A stretch of 64,000 nucleotides of DNA, from the NCBI GenBank assembly GCA_905479495.1, contig CAJQMR010000013.1, positions 1 through 64,000 on the forward strand, in the 5' to 3' direction. The notes under the pieces were generated by a model, which searched no databases, was not told where the DNA came from, and saw nothing but the letters and a program-made list of their open reading frames with translations. This document shows, piece by piece, positions 27,096-35,464 of the stretch. The position numbers were made by a program, and so were the translations under genes. This stretch comes from an uncultured Anaerolineae bacterium (GTDB lineage: Bacteria > Chloroflexota > Anaerolineae > Promineifilales > Promineifilaceae). Position 1 is the first letter of the stretch, and each line of letters begins with the position of its first letter.

Positions 27096-27230
27096 ATGAT
27101 TGAAGGTGTTCTCATCCTGCTCTTGCTATTTAGCCTTTGCGCTCTCTTGAATCCCTGGTCAATCGCTAGCCGTCGTCGCCCACGCAAATTGAGTGTCAAG
27201 CCGTATTGGCTGGATAAACGGGGATACTAA
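27096..27230 (+). CDS. 44-residue single-pass membrane peptide
   Basis: ATG preceded by GGAGG at 6-base spacing. A hydrophobic N-terminal helix (LILLLLFSLCALL) is followed by a basic tail (RRRPRK) ending in YWLDKRGY, giving an N-out/C-in membrane peptide. Function unknown. The strong ribosome site makes it a likely real gene. Confidence 0.5.
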   Translation: MIEGVLILLLLFSLCALLNPWSIASRRRPRKLSVKPYWLDKRGY

Positions 27231-27609
27231 GTGTTTGTTTTTTGGTATCGGATGGCTTTGAGTAACCGCTGTTCGATACCAAAAATGCCCGGCTGGGGGC
27301 AATTAAAAATCTCCTTTCCGACTGCGGTATTCCCACCCTCCCTCCCGGTTTGAACACTTTGGCGTTCAACCTAAAGGCATGAAGCCTTCAGAAGCCAGGC
27401 CCGCCCTCCAACCCTTTTTTGTCGCGTGGCGAGCGTAACAAGCGGTGAAGATTATGCGCCTGGGGAGATTATGATCATGGCCCAACAAACAGGCCAAATG
27501 AAGACAACAAGGGAGGATCACAATCTTTCAGAGCACCTGTGATCATAATCTTTTCACTTTTTACCAAACGCTTGACGACAAACCATTGCTTCTTATAATC
27601 CCCGGAGCT
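27231..27609. repeat. Non-coding region with two perfect inverted repeats
   Basis: IR1: TTTTTGGTATCG (27239-27250) and its complement (27274-27285), 23-base loop; it could terminate the upstream peptide transcript. IR2: AGATTATGATCA (27466-27477) and its complement (27540-27551), 62 bases apart, followed by TTTT. It lies directly upstream of the mobilization genes, so it is a regulatory region or a less likely second oriT candidate. No gene seen. Confidence 0.5.
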
Positions 27610-28125
27610 ATGTTCACTTACCTGCAATCGCTCCCGGAAAACGCGAGACAGCGTCGGCAATCTTTAGCTGAGGCCGACAGCTTGATAGCTTCCGCTGAAA
27701 CCCTTCCCAAGTTGGCCCTTCTCTTTTTTATTGGAATACTCCCCTTCTTAATCAGCGAAACTCCCTTTCTTGATTGGCCCACTTTCCTGTGGTGGGTGAA
27801 GGGCCAAACACCAATCTGGTTAGGCGTAGTTACTCTGCTCTATTTCACTGTTGGTTTGAAGCTTGCACCGGCACAACTCACCGGAGCCTCAGTAGAGGCC
27901 ATGGCTCAAACCAGCGACGATCAAGAGTTGGTACCGGCCCCTCAAACATTTGAAACGCCCTATCCTTTTCTCTCCCAAACCATTGAGAATGAAGAAAGGA
28001 TGGTCGAGGCAGTGACAAAGCTGTTCTGGCAGCAGATACGACGCCGAATGCCCAAGCTGCCACAGTATCCCCTATTAACCCGACGCTTTATTCCCCCAGC
28101 CTCTTCACGCAACTCCTCAGCGTAA
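27610..28125 (+). CDS. Two-helix membrane protein of the mobilization region, unknown
   Basis: 171 residues from ATG 27610, with GGAG close upstream; TTG 27586 is possible. It has an N-terminal amphipathic helix, two transmembrane helices (about 40-57 and 74-92), then an acidic linker and a basic C-terminus (QQIRRRMPK). No family recognised. It may help localise the transfer apparatus, judged by position only. Confidence 0.55.
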   Translation: MFTYLQSLPENARQRRQSLAEADSLIASAETLPKLALLFFIGILPFLISETPFLDWPTFLWWVKGQTPIWLGVVTLLYFTVGLKLAPAQLTGASVEAMAQTSDDQELVPAPQTFETPYPFLSQTIENEERMVEAVTKLFWQQIRRRMPKLPQYPLLTRRFIPPASSRNSSA

Positions 28126-28315
28126 TCGCCAAACGAATTTAACGATGTTGGCCTGCTGGTAACTGGCAGGCAGTCCGTGCATTGTGACATGCCCATCGCG
28201 GCATGACTGTGCCAGCCTGTATTCGTCGTTTGTATTTCTCGTTTGGCCAGCGGTGATCAACCGCCTGCATCCAGGCAGCTGGTCATCATGCTGGTCCTGC
28301 GCTTGAGGAGTATCT
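28126..28315. other. Candidate origin of transfer (oriT)
   Basis: 190 bases immediately upstream of the ribbon-helix-helix/relaxase operon, with two short hairpins: GCCTGC (28151-28156) with GCAGGC (28166-28171), and CATGCC (28188-28193) with GGCATG (28200-28205). Inverted repeats next to the relaxase gene are the usual oriT layout. The nic site cannot be identified from sequence alone. Confidence 0.4.
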
Positions 28316-28849
28316 ATGTTAAACAACCCTATTGAAACAAGCAGAGAGTCACGCTATGGCGTGACGCGCAAAAAGCACATCTCCATCACCCTGGAAGGGC
28401 ATACACAAATTGAGCGTTGGGCAACCGAACAAGGCCTAACCTTCAGCGCCGCGATTGAATCTTTGGCGCTCATCGGCATGGGCAGGGATGAAGCCCTTAC
28501 CTTACCCACGTTAATCAGCAGTTTGCTGGAGCGCATCGTGCACCGGCAGTTCAACCGCTTTGCGCACCTCTTATCCCAGACCTCGATTGCCGCCGAGGCA
28601 GTCAACTGGAAATCAGACTATCTGATGCTCCAGCTCATTCGGCAGGAGGCCGACGCCGATCCCGCAAAATTTGTCCAGAATATGGCCGTCAGCTCAGACC
28701 CTAAAGATCAGGTGGCCAGCCAGATTCGGCGCATGCGTGATGAGGTTGCCGAAGCGGCCCAGAAAGCAGCTGTCAAGAAACACAAAAGACGCATCCAAGA
28801 GATAGTCCTTTTGGCAGCTGCGCTAAAAGAGGGGGAGACGGATGAATAA
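28316..28849 (+). CDS. Ribbon-helix-helix-like mobilization accessory protein
   Basis: 177 residues, GAGGAG seven bases before ATG. Residues about 18-55 read as a strand then two helices (KKHISITLEGHTQIERWATE, TFSAAIESLAL), the pattern of MetJ/Arc-type DNA-binding proteins. The rest is helical with a basic C-terminus. Such proteins bind oriT and help load the relaxase (MobC/TraM-like). Its stop overlaps the start of the relaxase gene by 8 bases, a strong sign of a common role. Confidence 0.6.
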   Translation: MLNNPIETSRESRYGVTRKKHISITLEGHTQIERWATEQGLTFSAAIESLALIGMGRDEALTLPTLISSLLERIVHRQFNRFAHLLSQTSIAAEAVNWKSDYLMLQLIRQEADADPAKFVQNMAVSSDPKDQVASQIRRMRDEVAEAAQKAAVKKHKRRIQEIVLLAAALKEGETDE

Positions 28850-29396
28850 CAGCCATCCCTCTCCCATTGTCCGGATAAAAAGAGACCGTAACCGAACCCG
28901 GACCGGCAAACGGACCGCTAAAGCAGCCCGTAAAGCAGCCATCTACTTCGCTTATGGGCGAGAACTCTCCAATCAGGCCACCGCAGGGCAAGCACGGCAG
29001 CGTGGGCAATGGTTAGGTCCTGATGGAAAAACCTACAGTCACGAGGCAGCTCTGGCCTGGGCGCAAGATGCAGCCAAAACGTATGAATACACCTTTCAAG
29101 CGCTCCTCTCGGTCCCGCAAGGGCGCTTGACGGCTGAAGATTACGGCCAGGCACTGGAGCAGGCCGGTATTCTGCCTGACTGGCGCCTGGTTGTGCATGA
29201 CGACACGGCCTTCAGTCACGCCCATGTGCTTTTTTTCCGCGACAAACTCATTGAGAAAGAAAAATATCTCCGCTGGCAGGCAAAGATAAGCCAGATGTTG
29301 GCCATTAGCGAACAGCAGCGATTGTCTGAACCTGAAGTTGAAAAAGGCTTGTCTCATAACCTGGAGCGCTCCATGCCGGAGGTGGAATTAGAATGA
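28842..29396 (+). CDS. Compact HUH relaxase (MobP/VirD2-like core)
   Basis: 184 residues. The region KTYEYTFQALLSVPQGR, LTAEDYGQ, DWRLVVHDDTAFSHAHVLFF (about 79-132) matches the core of VirD2/MobP relaxases: an LS(x)P strand, an xxEDY helix, then motif III H-x-D-T...H-x-H, here H119, H126 and H128, the metal triad. A candidate nicking tyrosine lies in IYFAYGR (Y35 or Y38), as in relaxases with a Y near the N-terminus. The protein is much shorter than usual relaxases (300 residues or more), with no C-terminal helicase, primase or secretion domain. Flanked by the RHH gene (8-base overlap) and a membrane gene (4-base overlap). It would nick at oriT and lead the strand through the coupling protein encoded next. 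Confidence 0.65.
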   Translation: MNNSHPSPIVRIKRDRNRTRTGKRTAKAARKAAIYFAYGRELSNQATAGQARQRGQWLGPDGKTYSHEAALAWAQDAAKTYEYTFQALLSVPQGRLTAEDYGQALEQAGILPDWRLVVHDDTAFSHAHVLFFRDKLIEKEKYLRWQAKISQMLAISEQQRLSEPEVEKGLSHNLERSMPEVELE

Positions 29397-29671
29397 ACTT
29401 TTTGCTGACAATCACATTTGGGTCGCTCGGCTATCTCTGCCAGGCCGTTTCCATTGCCATGCTCTTAGCCGCTATGAATCGGGCGGGCCGGGTGACCGGT
29501 GCACCGATTTATGTCGCCCTGGAGCTTTATATTCGTTTATACAAACCAAAATCTGCTGATAAACCCAAACGGCCGTTTGGGTTACCATCCCTTTCCCAAT
29601 TCTCTCATTGGAGCCTATTAAAAAAGGCAGCCCATTTTGCCAAAAAGCATCAATCAGGAAAAAGGAGTTAA
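29393..29671 (+). CDS. Small membrane protein between relaxase and coupling protein
   Basis: 92 residues, ATGA overlap with the relaxase gene. One or two hydrophobic N-terminal helices (FLLTITFGSLGYL, VSIAMLLAAM), then a Lys/Pro-rich cytoplasmic tail. The position suggests help for coupling-protein assembly. No family recognised. Confidence 0.55.
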   Translation: MNFLLTITFGSLGYLCQAVSIAMLLAAMNRAGRVTGAPIYVALELYIRLYKPKSADKPKRPFGLPSLSQFSHWSLLKKAAHFAKKHQSGKRS

Positions 29672-29675
29672 CTAA

Positions 29676-31532
29676 GTGAACAATACAGCACCAGAAACAA
29701 ACTTAGATTACTTCAAGCAACTATGGCAGGAAAGTGCCTGGAACACACGCCGCAAGTGGAAGATCTTCTTTGCCGTTCTGAACACGCTTTGGCTGCTCGG
29801 CACGGCAGCAGCGTTCTCGAATGTAGCAGGAATAGCCCGGCAAGACGTTGGTGCGAGAGTACTTGCTTCCCTGATTATGGGGCCTATGGGTTTATTGTGG
29901 AGCCTTTTAAAAATAACGGGCCTCATTGAAGAGACCCTGCAAGAACCTAACCTGGTTTGGCTCGTTTTGGTTGGAATCAACATTGGCATTATCTGGCTCG
30001 CTATCAAGATCGCTATTAGCGAGCCCAACCAGCTTGTTCAGGAGCAGCGCCGACATCAAGCAGAGGAAAAGGCCCAGGGACGTTTGCCAAACGATGAAAT
30101 TGGGGAGAAGCTGCAGATTATCCAGGGGGTGTTGGCTGCCGAGGTGACGACTGCCAAAAAGAAACGCGTTACGGTGGGCGTTGATTACAAGACCGGCGAG
30201 GGGCATATGCTGGTTGTCGGTCCAACCCGGAGTGGTAAAGGGCTGCACCTCACCCAAACCCTGCTGCATTGGCCTGGCGCAGCGATTATCTTGGATCCAA
30301 AAGGGGAGCAGTTTGCTCGTACCGCCGGAGAACGACAGAAGCGGTTTGGCAGCCCTATCTACCGTTTACCCGGTCATCAAATTCATCTGGCCTACTATTA
30401 CGACAATTTCCAGGATCAGGACAGCCTCTTTGAACTTCATGACCATTTGCTTCGTCCCCAACAGAGCCGAGATCGAATATTCGCTGACAAGTCGAGAGTA
30501 TTATTTTCGGCTTCTTCTGAATACGCCTCAGCCTATAACCTGAATCCGCTGCGCGTCTTACTGGATGGTGCTGCTTGTAATCCAATAATGGTATTGGCTG
30601 CCCTGGAATCTGTCCCGGCGGCCAAAGAGTATGTTCGCCTGTTCACCGATGGCCTTCCACCGGAGAAACTTCACGAAAACCGTTTTGCCACTTCGGCTTA
30701 CGGCACTTTCACCACGATGCTGGGCAGCTACCAAAAGCATGTCGATACCATTGCACCAGTGCGCAACAATCCACTGGTTATTCCCCGTGACTGGGCTGCT
30801 CAGGGAGCCACGATCTACATAACCTACAGCCTAAACGATTTGCAAGGTGTGGGAGGGGTTGTAGCCGCGATTATAGCCGCCTTAATGCGGTATCAGATGC
30901 GGCAGGAACGCAACGATCGGCTGCTGGTCGCCATTGATGAGCTGCCGGCCATCGGCCTGGCTAACATAACCAACTATCTGGCCACGGTCGGTGGATACGG
31001 CATCCGGATGGTTCTTTATGCCCAGGCGATTTCCCAGCTGCGCCAGCTTTACGGAGTAGAAGGTACCCAATCTATTTTGGCTAATTGCGTTCATCAGGTC
31101 TGGTATCCGCCCGCCGATATCGAAACTGCCAAGGCAATGTCCGAACTCTATGGCACAACTTATAAACCTTCACGCAGCCAGGGCAGCTCTCGCCGTTACT
31201 ACCAGGGTGGCAGTTCTGATAACAAGCAGCGGGATAACTATGTCGATATGCGCCAGGCCCAGAGCTGGGAGCTTCGACCAGCGCTGGGACCCAACGAACT
31301 TATGAGCCTGGATCAGGAAAAGGTGTTGGTACTCATGCATAAAGGGCGCCAGTATCGGTTTATTGGTGAGCGACTCAACCCTATTCCCCTGCTCGCCGGA
31401 CTGCCACAACCGCCCGCTCTGCCAAGGCACCAAGGTGGCTCACGCCAATATACCCAGTGGCAGAGGGCAGATAAAGGAAATGGTGACAAGCAGGATAAAC
31501 GATCCTCTTTAACGAACCCGGACCATTATTAA
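29676..31532 (+). CDS. Type IV coupling protein (VirD4/TraG-like ATPase)
   Basis: 618 residues; GTG start with AAGGAG eight bases upstream. Three N-terminal membrane helices (about 29-50, 60-82, 92-113), then the ATPase: Walker A VGPTRSGKG (181-189), the VirD4 signature LDPKGEQF, Walker B LLVAIDELPAIG, and sensor-like VLYAQAISQLRQLYG. It is the inner-membrane motor that passes relaxase-bound DNA to a type IV secretion channel. No VirB genes accompany it here, so it must couple to a channel encoded elsewhere. C-terminal tail (about 580-618) is low-complexity and basic. Confidence 0.9.
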   Translation: MNNTAPETNLDYFKQLWQESAWNTRRKWKIFFAVLNTLWLLGTAAAFSNVAGIARQDVGARVLASLIMGPMGLLWSLLKITGLIEETLQEPNLVWLVLVGINIGIIWLAIKIAISEPNQLVQEQRRHQAEEKAQGRLPNDEIGEKLQIIQGVLAAEVTTAKKKRVTVGVDYKTGEGHMLVVGPTRSGKGLHLTQTLLHWPGAAIILDPKGEQFARTAGERQKRFGSPIYRLPGHQIHLAYYYDNFQDQDSLFELHDHLLRPQQSRDRIFADKSRVLFSASSEYASAYNLNPLRVLLDGAACNPIMVLAALESVPAAKEYVRLFTDGLPPEKLHENRFATSAYGTFTTMLGSYQKHVDTIAPVRNNPLVIPRDWAAQGATIYITYSLNDLQGVGGVVAAIIAALMRYQMRQERNDRLLVAIDELPAIGLANITNYLATVGGYGIRMVLYAQAISQLRQLYGVEGTQSILANCVHQVWYPPADIETAKAMSELYGTTYKPSRSQGSSRRYYQGGSSDNKQRDNYVDMRQAQSWELRPALGPNELMSLDQEKVLVLMHKGRQYRFIGERLNPIPLLAGLPQPPALPRHQGGSRQYTQWQRADKGNGDKQDKRSSLTNPDHY

Positions 31533-31538
31533 ATCGGT

Positions 31539-32219
31539 ATGACACGAACCAGTCATCGCTGGCAAAGCCACCCCGGCGCTTACGACGCGCTGCATGCCAC
31601 CAAGCTGTTCCCTACGGCCAACGCGTACGGTATACCTGACCTGCTGCACACGCCAGCAGATCAGGTACCCGTCTGGTTCGTGCCATATCGGCAGCAAATA
31701 CGCTCTCGCCAATCATTGACCGACGGGGCTGTTCATTTCTTTTTAGATGATTATCGGTTTGAAACAGTATGGACTAGACCCTATAAGGCGCTGGAAGCGC
31801 TGCGACCCTATACCATGGTTTTATCGCCCGACTTTTCTCTCTACCGTGATTGGCCTCTCATGCTTCAGCTGTGGAATATCTATCGTAACCGCTGGTGCGG
31901 CCGTTTCTGGCAAGAACAGGGGTTTACGGTTATTCCAACCGTTAGCTGGAGCACCTACCCATCCTACGATTTCTGCTTCTTGGGAGTGCCGCAGCGCAGC
32001 ATCGTTGCAGTGTCAGCCGTCGGCATAAACCTGCAAGAACCGCTTGAACATAGGCTGTTTTTGGATGGGTTTACCGAGATGGTTCGGCAGCTGGCTCCTC
32101 AGATCGTACTGAGCTACGGTCCGGTGCCGGCTGCCTGCCATGAATTGGTAAAAGTCAAGTCGTATCCGACACGGTGGACAAATATTCGGGCTGCCCGGAG
32201 AGCATCGAATAAGGAATAA
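31539..32219 (+). CDS. DUF4417-family protein
   Basis: 226 residues. The segments FFLDDYRFE, LSPDFSLYRDWP, NIYRNRWCGRFWQ and GFTVIPTVSWS fit the DUF4417 pattern (acidic DD pair, PDFSxY, NxYRxRW, ViPTVxW), a family found mainly in phages and mobile elements. The biochemical role is unknown. Seven bases after the coupling-protein stop, so probably the same transcript; no strong ribosome site. Confidence 0.7.
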   Translation: MTRTSHRWQSHPGAYDALHATKLFPTANAYGIPDLLHTPADQVPVWFVPYRQQIRSRQSLTDGAVHFFLDDYRFETVWTRPYKALEALRPYTMVLSPDFSLYRDWPLMLQLWNIYRNRWCGRFWQEQGFTVIPTVSWSTYPSYDFCFLGVPQRSIVAVSAVGINLQEPLEHRLFLDGFTEMVRQLAPQIVLSYGPVPAACHELVKVKSYPTRWTNIRAARRASNKE

Positions 32220-32262
32220 AGATGGGATTCAATCCAAGTTCAAGGAGACGAATATAGAACAC

Positions 32263-33051
32263 ATGAACAATTTATGGCAAAAATTTGCTGACTTCTTGCA
32301 TACAGCCAACTTGATTCCACTTGTGGTAGTTATCTCCACCTATCATTATTATCAAGTATTAAACAGTCATGATCCATTTTGGGTATCCTTACCCATTGCC
32401 CAGTTTATTGATCTCCTGCCCTACCGCACGGTACAGCGGGTCGTGCAATCAGGAGGAGCCCCCTGGAAGCTCGCGGCCGTGTTCACAACCCTTATCGCTT
32501 TTGGATTACAGTGGATGTTTTATAGCAAGCCGGTTGACGGTGACATACTGGATTGGTGGCAGGTCATACTTTTTGCCAGCATCATCCCGGTTGGCCTGGC
32601 CATTATGGCGTGGCATCAACAGCAGCAAAACAATGAGCTCGTGACCGATTGGCAGGGATTAATCGCCAGGGCACAGGAAGACGCATCGGATAAGGAACAA
32701 GAAGCAGAGAAGATGCGCGCACAAGTTGTTGAAATGCAGGCAGAAGCAGAAAAAGTGCAGCAGCAGAACGCAGAAGTGCAAGCAGAACTAACCACAATGC
32801 AGACAGCATATGCGCCCTTGCAGCTTCAGTTGGAACAAGTGCAGCATGAGACTAACCGGCTGCAAAACCAGATTAATGTATTGCGACCTTTAGACAAAGC
32901 GTGGCAAACGCTTAACCAGGAAGCGCAAACCCTAGCCTACTTTAACGCCCGGCTGTTAACAGCCCAAACGGTGGCCGAGCAGTTAGGCATCCACGTTACA
33001 ACGGTTCGACGCAAGGCCAAACAAATCAATGGATCGGAAGGGAGTTATTAA
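32263..33051 (+). CDS. Membrane protein with coiled coil and C-terminal HTH (1)
   Basis: 262 residues. Three hydrophobic segments (about 17-33, 68-85, 95-117), a long Glu/Gln coiled coil (about 130-215) and a C-terminal helix-turn-helix, TAQTVAEQLGIHVTTVRRKA (about 234-254). The layout would place a DNA-binding head on a stalk at the membrane. The protein at 39090-39893 has the same layout with unrelated sequence. The best AGGAG lies about 17 bases upstream, so the start is slightly uncertain. The stop overlaps the next ATG (TAATG), coupling it to polymerase-like gene B. Tethering element DNA or replication to the membrane is an inference. Confidence 0.65.
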   Translation: MNNLWQKFADFLHTANLIPLVVVISTYHYYQVLNSHDPFWVSLPIAQFIDLLPYRTVQRVVQSGGAPWKLAAVFTTLIAFGLQWMFYSKPVDGDILDWWQVILFASIIPVGLAIMAWHQQQQNNELVTDWQGLIARAQEDASDKEQEAEKMRAQVVEMQAEAEKVQQQNAEVQAELTTMQTAYAPLQLQLEQVQHETNRLQNQINVLRPLDKAWQTLNQEAQTLAYFNARLLTAQTVAEQLGIHVTTVRRKAKQINGSEGSY

Positions 33052-35399
33052 TGGGTGGTCGTGGCGGGGCCAGTGGAAACACGGCCGTTTACCCTTCGAT
33101 AGCAATGGAAGACCTGCCGTACAACGTGACCAGTTTTGATGACAGATTGGGTGGAGCAATTTACCCTTTTCTGGAGGCCACTGGACGAGCGTGGCGTATT
33201 TTAACCCAGCCCGTAGGAGAAGTTGCCGAACCTCATCCGCACCACACGTTTGGCCAGCCGGACGAAACCCGCCCGCCAACTTTGCGCTGGGTAAACGGCG
33301 ACAAAGTAAGCGATCTCTATGTAGACGGCCTGTCAACCCAGCAGTTTCTAGCTGCATCTGGTCTGAAACTGGATATGCACAAGGGGGGCTTCGTTCTGTC
33401 CAAGCGGCTGTCACGCGTCATGAGGCCCCACTTTGTCAGCGGCTTTTTTGAACCAAAGGATGTAACGATTGGGTATATGAGCCAAGCATCAGAAGAAGCC
33501 ATGGTGTGGGACGGTGCGGGCTTGATTTCCCGCCAAATGCTGCAAAAGATGATGCTTACTGAAGACCTGTCCGCTGCCAAAAGAGAACAACTGGAACGGG
33601 AGCTGCACCATGCCCAGCGGGTTGAATTCACCATTATGACGCCTAAAGGGCAGGATAAGGGGCATGCCATCGTCGCCGATAATTTGCGAGATGATGCAGG
33701 CAATCCCGTCGATTTCATTCTTCCTGAAGACACGAAGAATGAGGTCCGCTTGGAAAACGGCCGTACGTTTGTTGGCCTCAGTTTTGTCCACGGTCACAAT
33801 GATATGCGGTTGGATATCCAAAGTCTGATTAACCTACACCCCTTTTTCCAGGAAGACCAGTTGCTGGGTTGGCTAAAAGAAGAGGGCAACTTGTTCGTGC
33901 AATCAGTTGAAACAGGCCGGGTCACTGAAGTGATGGGGCGAATTGATCGGCACACGACACTTGAAGAAGTACAAGCATGGCCCTTGCGCGAATATTTGGC
34001 CAGCGGTGGTCACCCGATGTGGTTTCGCAGTCATGTAAAAAGCTTGATGAATCAGCATTTGAACCGGCTAAACCATTCCACACTAGAGAAGATGCGACTG
34101 CCTATCCCAGGCGGTCGCCACTACATTATGCCGGCCGCCGTCGGAAAACGAGCGGGGTTAAAAGGATTGAATGTGCCCCGAGGTTATATTCATATTGATG
34201 ACCGGCGTGGCACTGTCTGGGTCAACGATGAAGATTGGCTGGCGCTGCCGGACTCACCCAAACAACAGGGGATCGCCAGCATCTTGGGCGGGGCAGATAA
34301 CGACGATGCGCTTTGGCTGCATCCTTTTACAGATTTTGATGGAGAGGAAAAGGTATTGGCATGGCGGAGTCCCAACCAGGCAGGCGAGTATGTCGTTCTA
34401 AAGCCAACAGTCGATTCGCAGTCATTACCATGGACGACCGAGATAACGCCAGAAGGGGAGAAAGAAGCAACGGTTTACCCCTTTGCCGACAGTCGTGAGT
34501 TACCACCCAGAATCGATTTCACCAATCCAGAATATCTAGGATTAGTGGTTCCAGAAACGGCTGGCGGTTTGAGCCAGGTAGGTAATTACAGCGTTGAGGC
34601 AATGACCACAGCAATTGAGAGGGCGATTGCTAACCAGGGTGCCTTAGGCATGTATTGCAACGCATTGATGCTGAACAAAGCTCTGTACGGCCGATTACCG
34701 GAGACGCCGCCAGCACCCTTAGAGGATGTGATTGACAGCGCTGTAAAGACGGGCGCCGACTTAAGTCAGGTTCTTTTATGGAACTACACAAACTCACGGG
34801 AGATTTTGGAAAGCCGCATGCCTATACCGGCTATTTTGCATAAGCGATTAAGCATTGATTGGACAGCGCGGGATAACCTCCCACCTTTGCCCCGGATCGA
34901 CGATAAAACTCCACATTGGCTAGATCGGCTTCAACAAGGTGTTCTGTCTCATATTCAGGAAATGCAACTACGACGGGACCAGCTTGCCGCAAACGCGAAA
35001 CCACCTCAACCCATTTTTGATTTGGTGATAAAGGACCCGGATGCGGTCAAGTTAGGGGCTGGTTTGAATAAAGCCTTTGGGGTCGCCTTGAGTATAGGTG
35101 ATGGTGAACGCACAGCGAGACTGGAACGAGCAAAGCTAGCAGTGAAAAATTATCTAGATCACTTCCCTTCAGAACGGCGCGGTGCAATATTGCTGGGAGC
35201 TTTGGCCAGTTTCTATGGCAAAGTACAGAAAGGGGCAGATACGGCCGTTTGGCTTGGTATGCCCGAAAATGATGCAGAGACAGGTGCTTTGGGTCATCAG
35301 ACAATTGAGGCGTTGCGATCAATTCGTGTGCTGGATGACATTCTTGTCACCAAAGAGGGCATCGTTGTTTATCCAGCAGATTTGTCAGCGATCATTTAA
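33051..35399 (+). CDS. Putative double-psi beta-barrel RNA polymerase-like protein B
   Basis: 782 residues, GAAGGGAG ahead of ATG. Paralogue of protein A (23820-26396) over residues 35-600, with identical blocks such as VLSKRLSRVMRP and LDIQSLINLHPFFQ. Motif series: DGAGLIS (154-160), GQDKGHAIVAD (200-210), GGADNDDALWL (413-423), RSPNQAGEY, NQGALGMYCN (528-537) and VIDSAVKTG (560-568). The loop that reads CDGDD in A is ADNDD in B; if this is the metal site, B has lost one conserved Gly and both lack the first Asp of DxDGD. B also lacks about 100 C-terminal residues of A. Translationally coupled to the membrane/HTH protein. Alternative: an unknown family whose likeness to polymerases is chance. 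Confidence 0.5.
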   Translation: MGGRGGASGNTAVYPSIAMEDLPYNVTSFDDRLGGAIYPFLEATGRAWRILTQPVGEVAEPHPHHTFGQPDETRPPTLRWVNGDKVSDLYVDGLSTQQFLAASGLKLDMHKGGFVLSKRLSRVMRPHFVSGFFEPKDVTIGYMSQASEEAMVWDGAGLISRQMLQKMMLTEDLSAAKREQLERELHHAQRVEFTIMTPKGQDKGHAIVADNLRDDAGNPVDFILPEDTKNEVRLENGRTFVGLSFVHGHNDMRLDIQSLINLHPFFQEDQLLGWLKEEGNLFVQSVETGRVTEVMGRIDRHTTLEEVQAWPLREYLASGGHPMWFRSHVKSLMNQHLNRLNHSTLEKMRLPIPGGRHYIMPAAVGKRAGLKGLNVPRGYIHIDDRRGTVWVNDEDWLALPDSPKQQGIASILGGADNDDALWLHPFTDFDGEEKVLAWRSPNQAGEYVVLKPTVDSQSLPWTTEITPEGEKEATVYPFADSRELPPRIDFTNPEYLGLVVPETAGGLSQVGNYSVEAMTTAIERAIANQGALGMYCNALMLNKALYGRLPETPPAPLEDVIDSAVKTGADLSQVLLWNYTNSREILESRMPIPAILHKRLSIDWTARDNLPPLPRIDDKTPHWLDRLQQGVLSHIQEMQLRRDQLAANAKPPQPIFDLVIKDPDAVKLGAGLNKAFGVALSIGDGERTARLERAKLAVKNYLDHFPSERRGAILLGALASFYGKVQKGADTAVWLGMPENDAETGALGHQTIEALRSIRVLDDILVTKEGIVVYPADLSAII

Positions 35400-35464
35400 T
35401 TGATTTTTAACTGATCGTAGCCAGTTTATTGGTTACGTTCAGCCAATGAGGAGAAAAATTAAGT

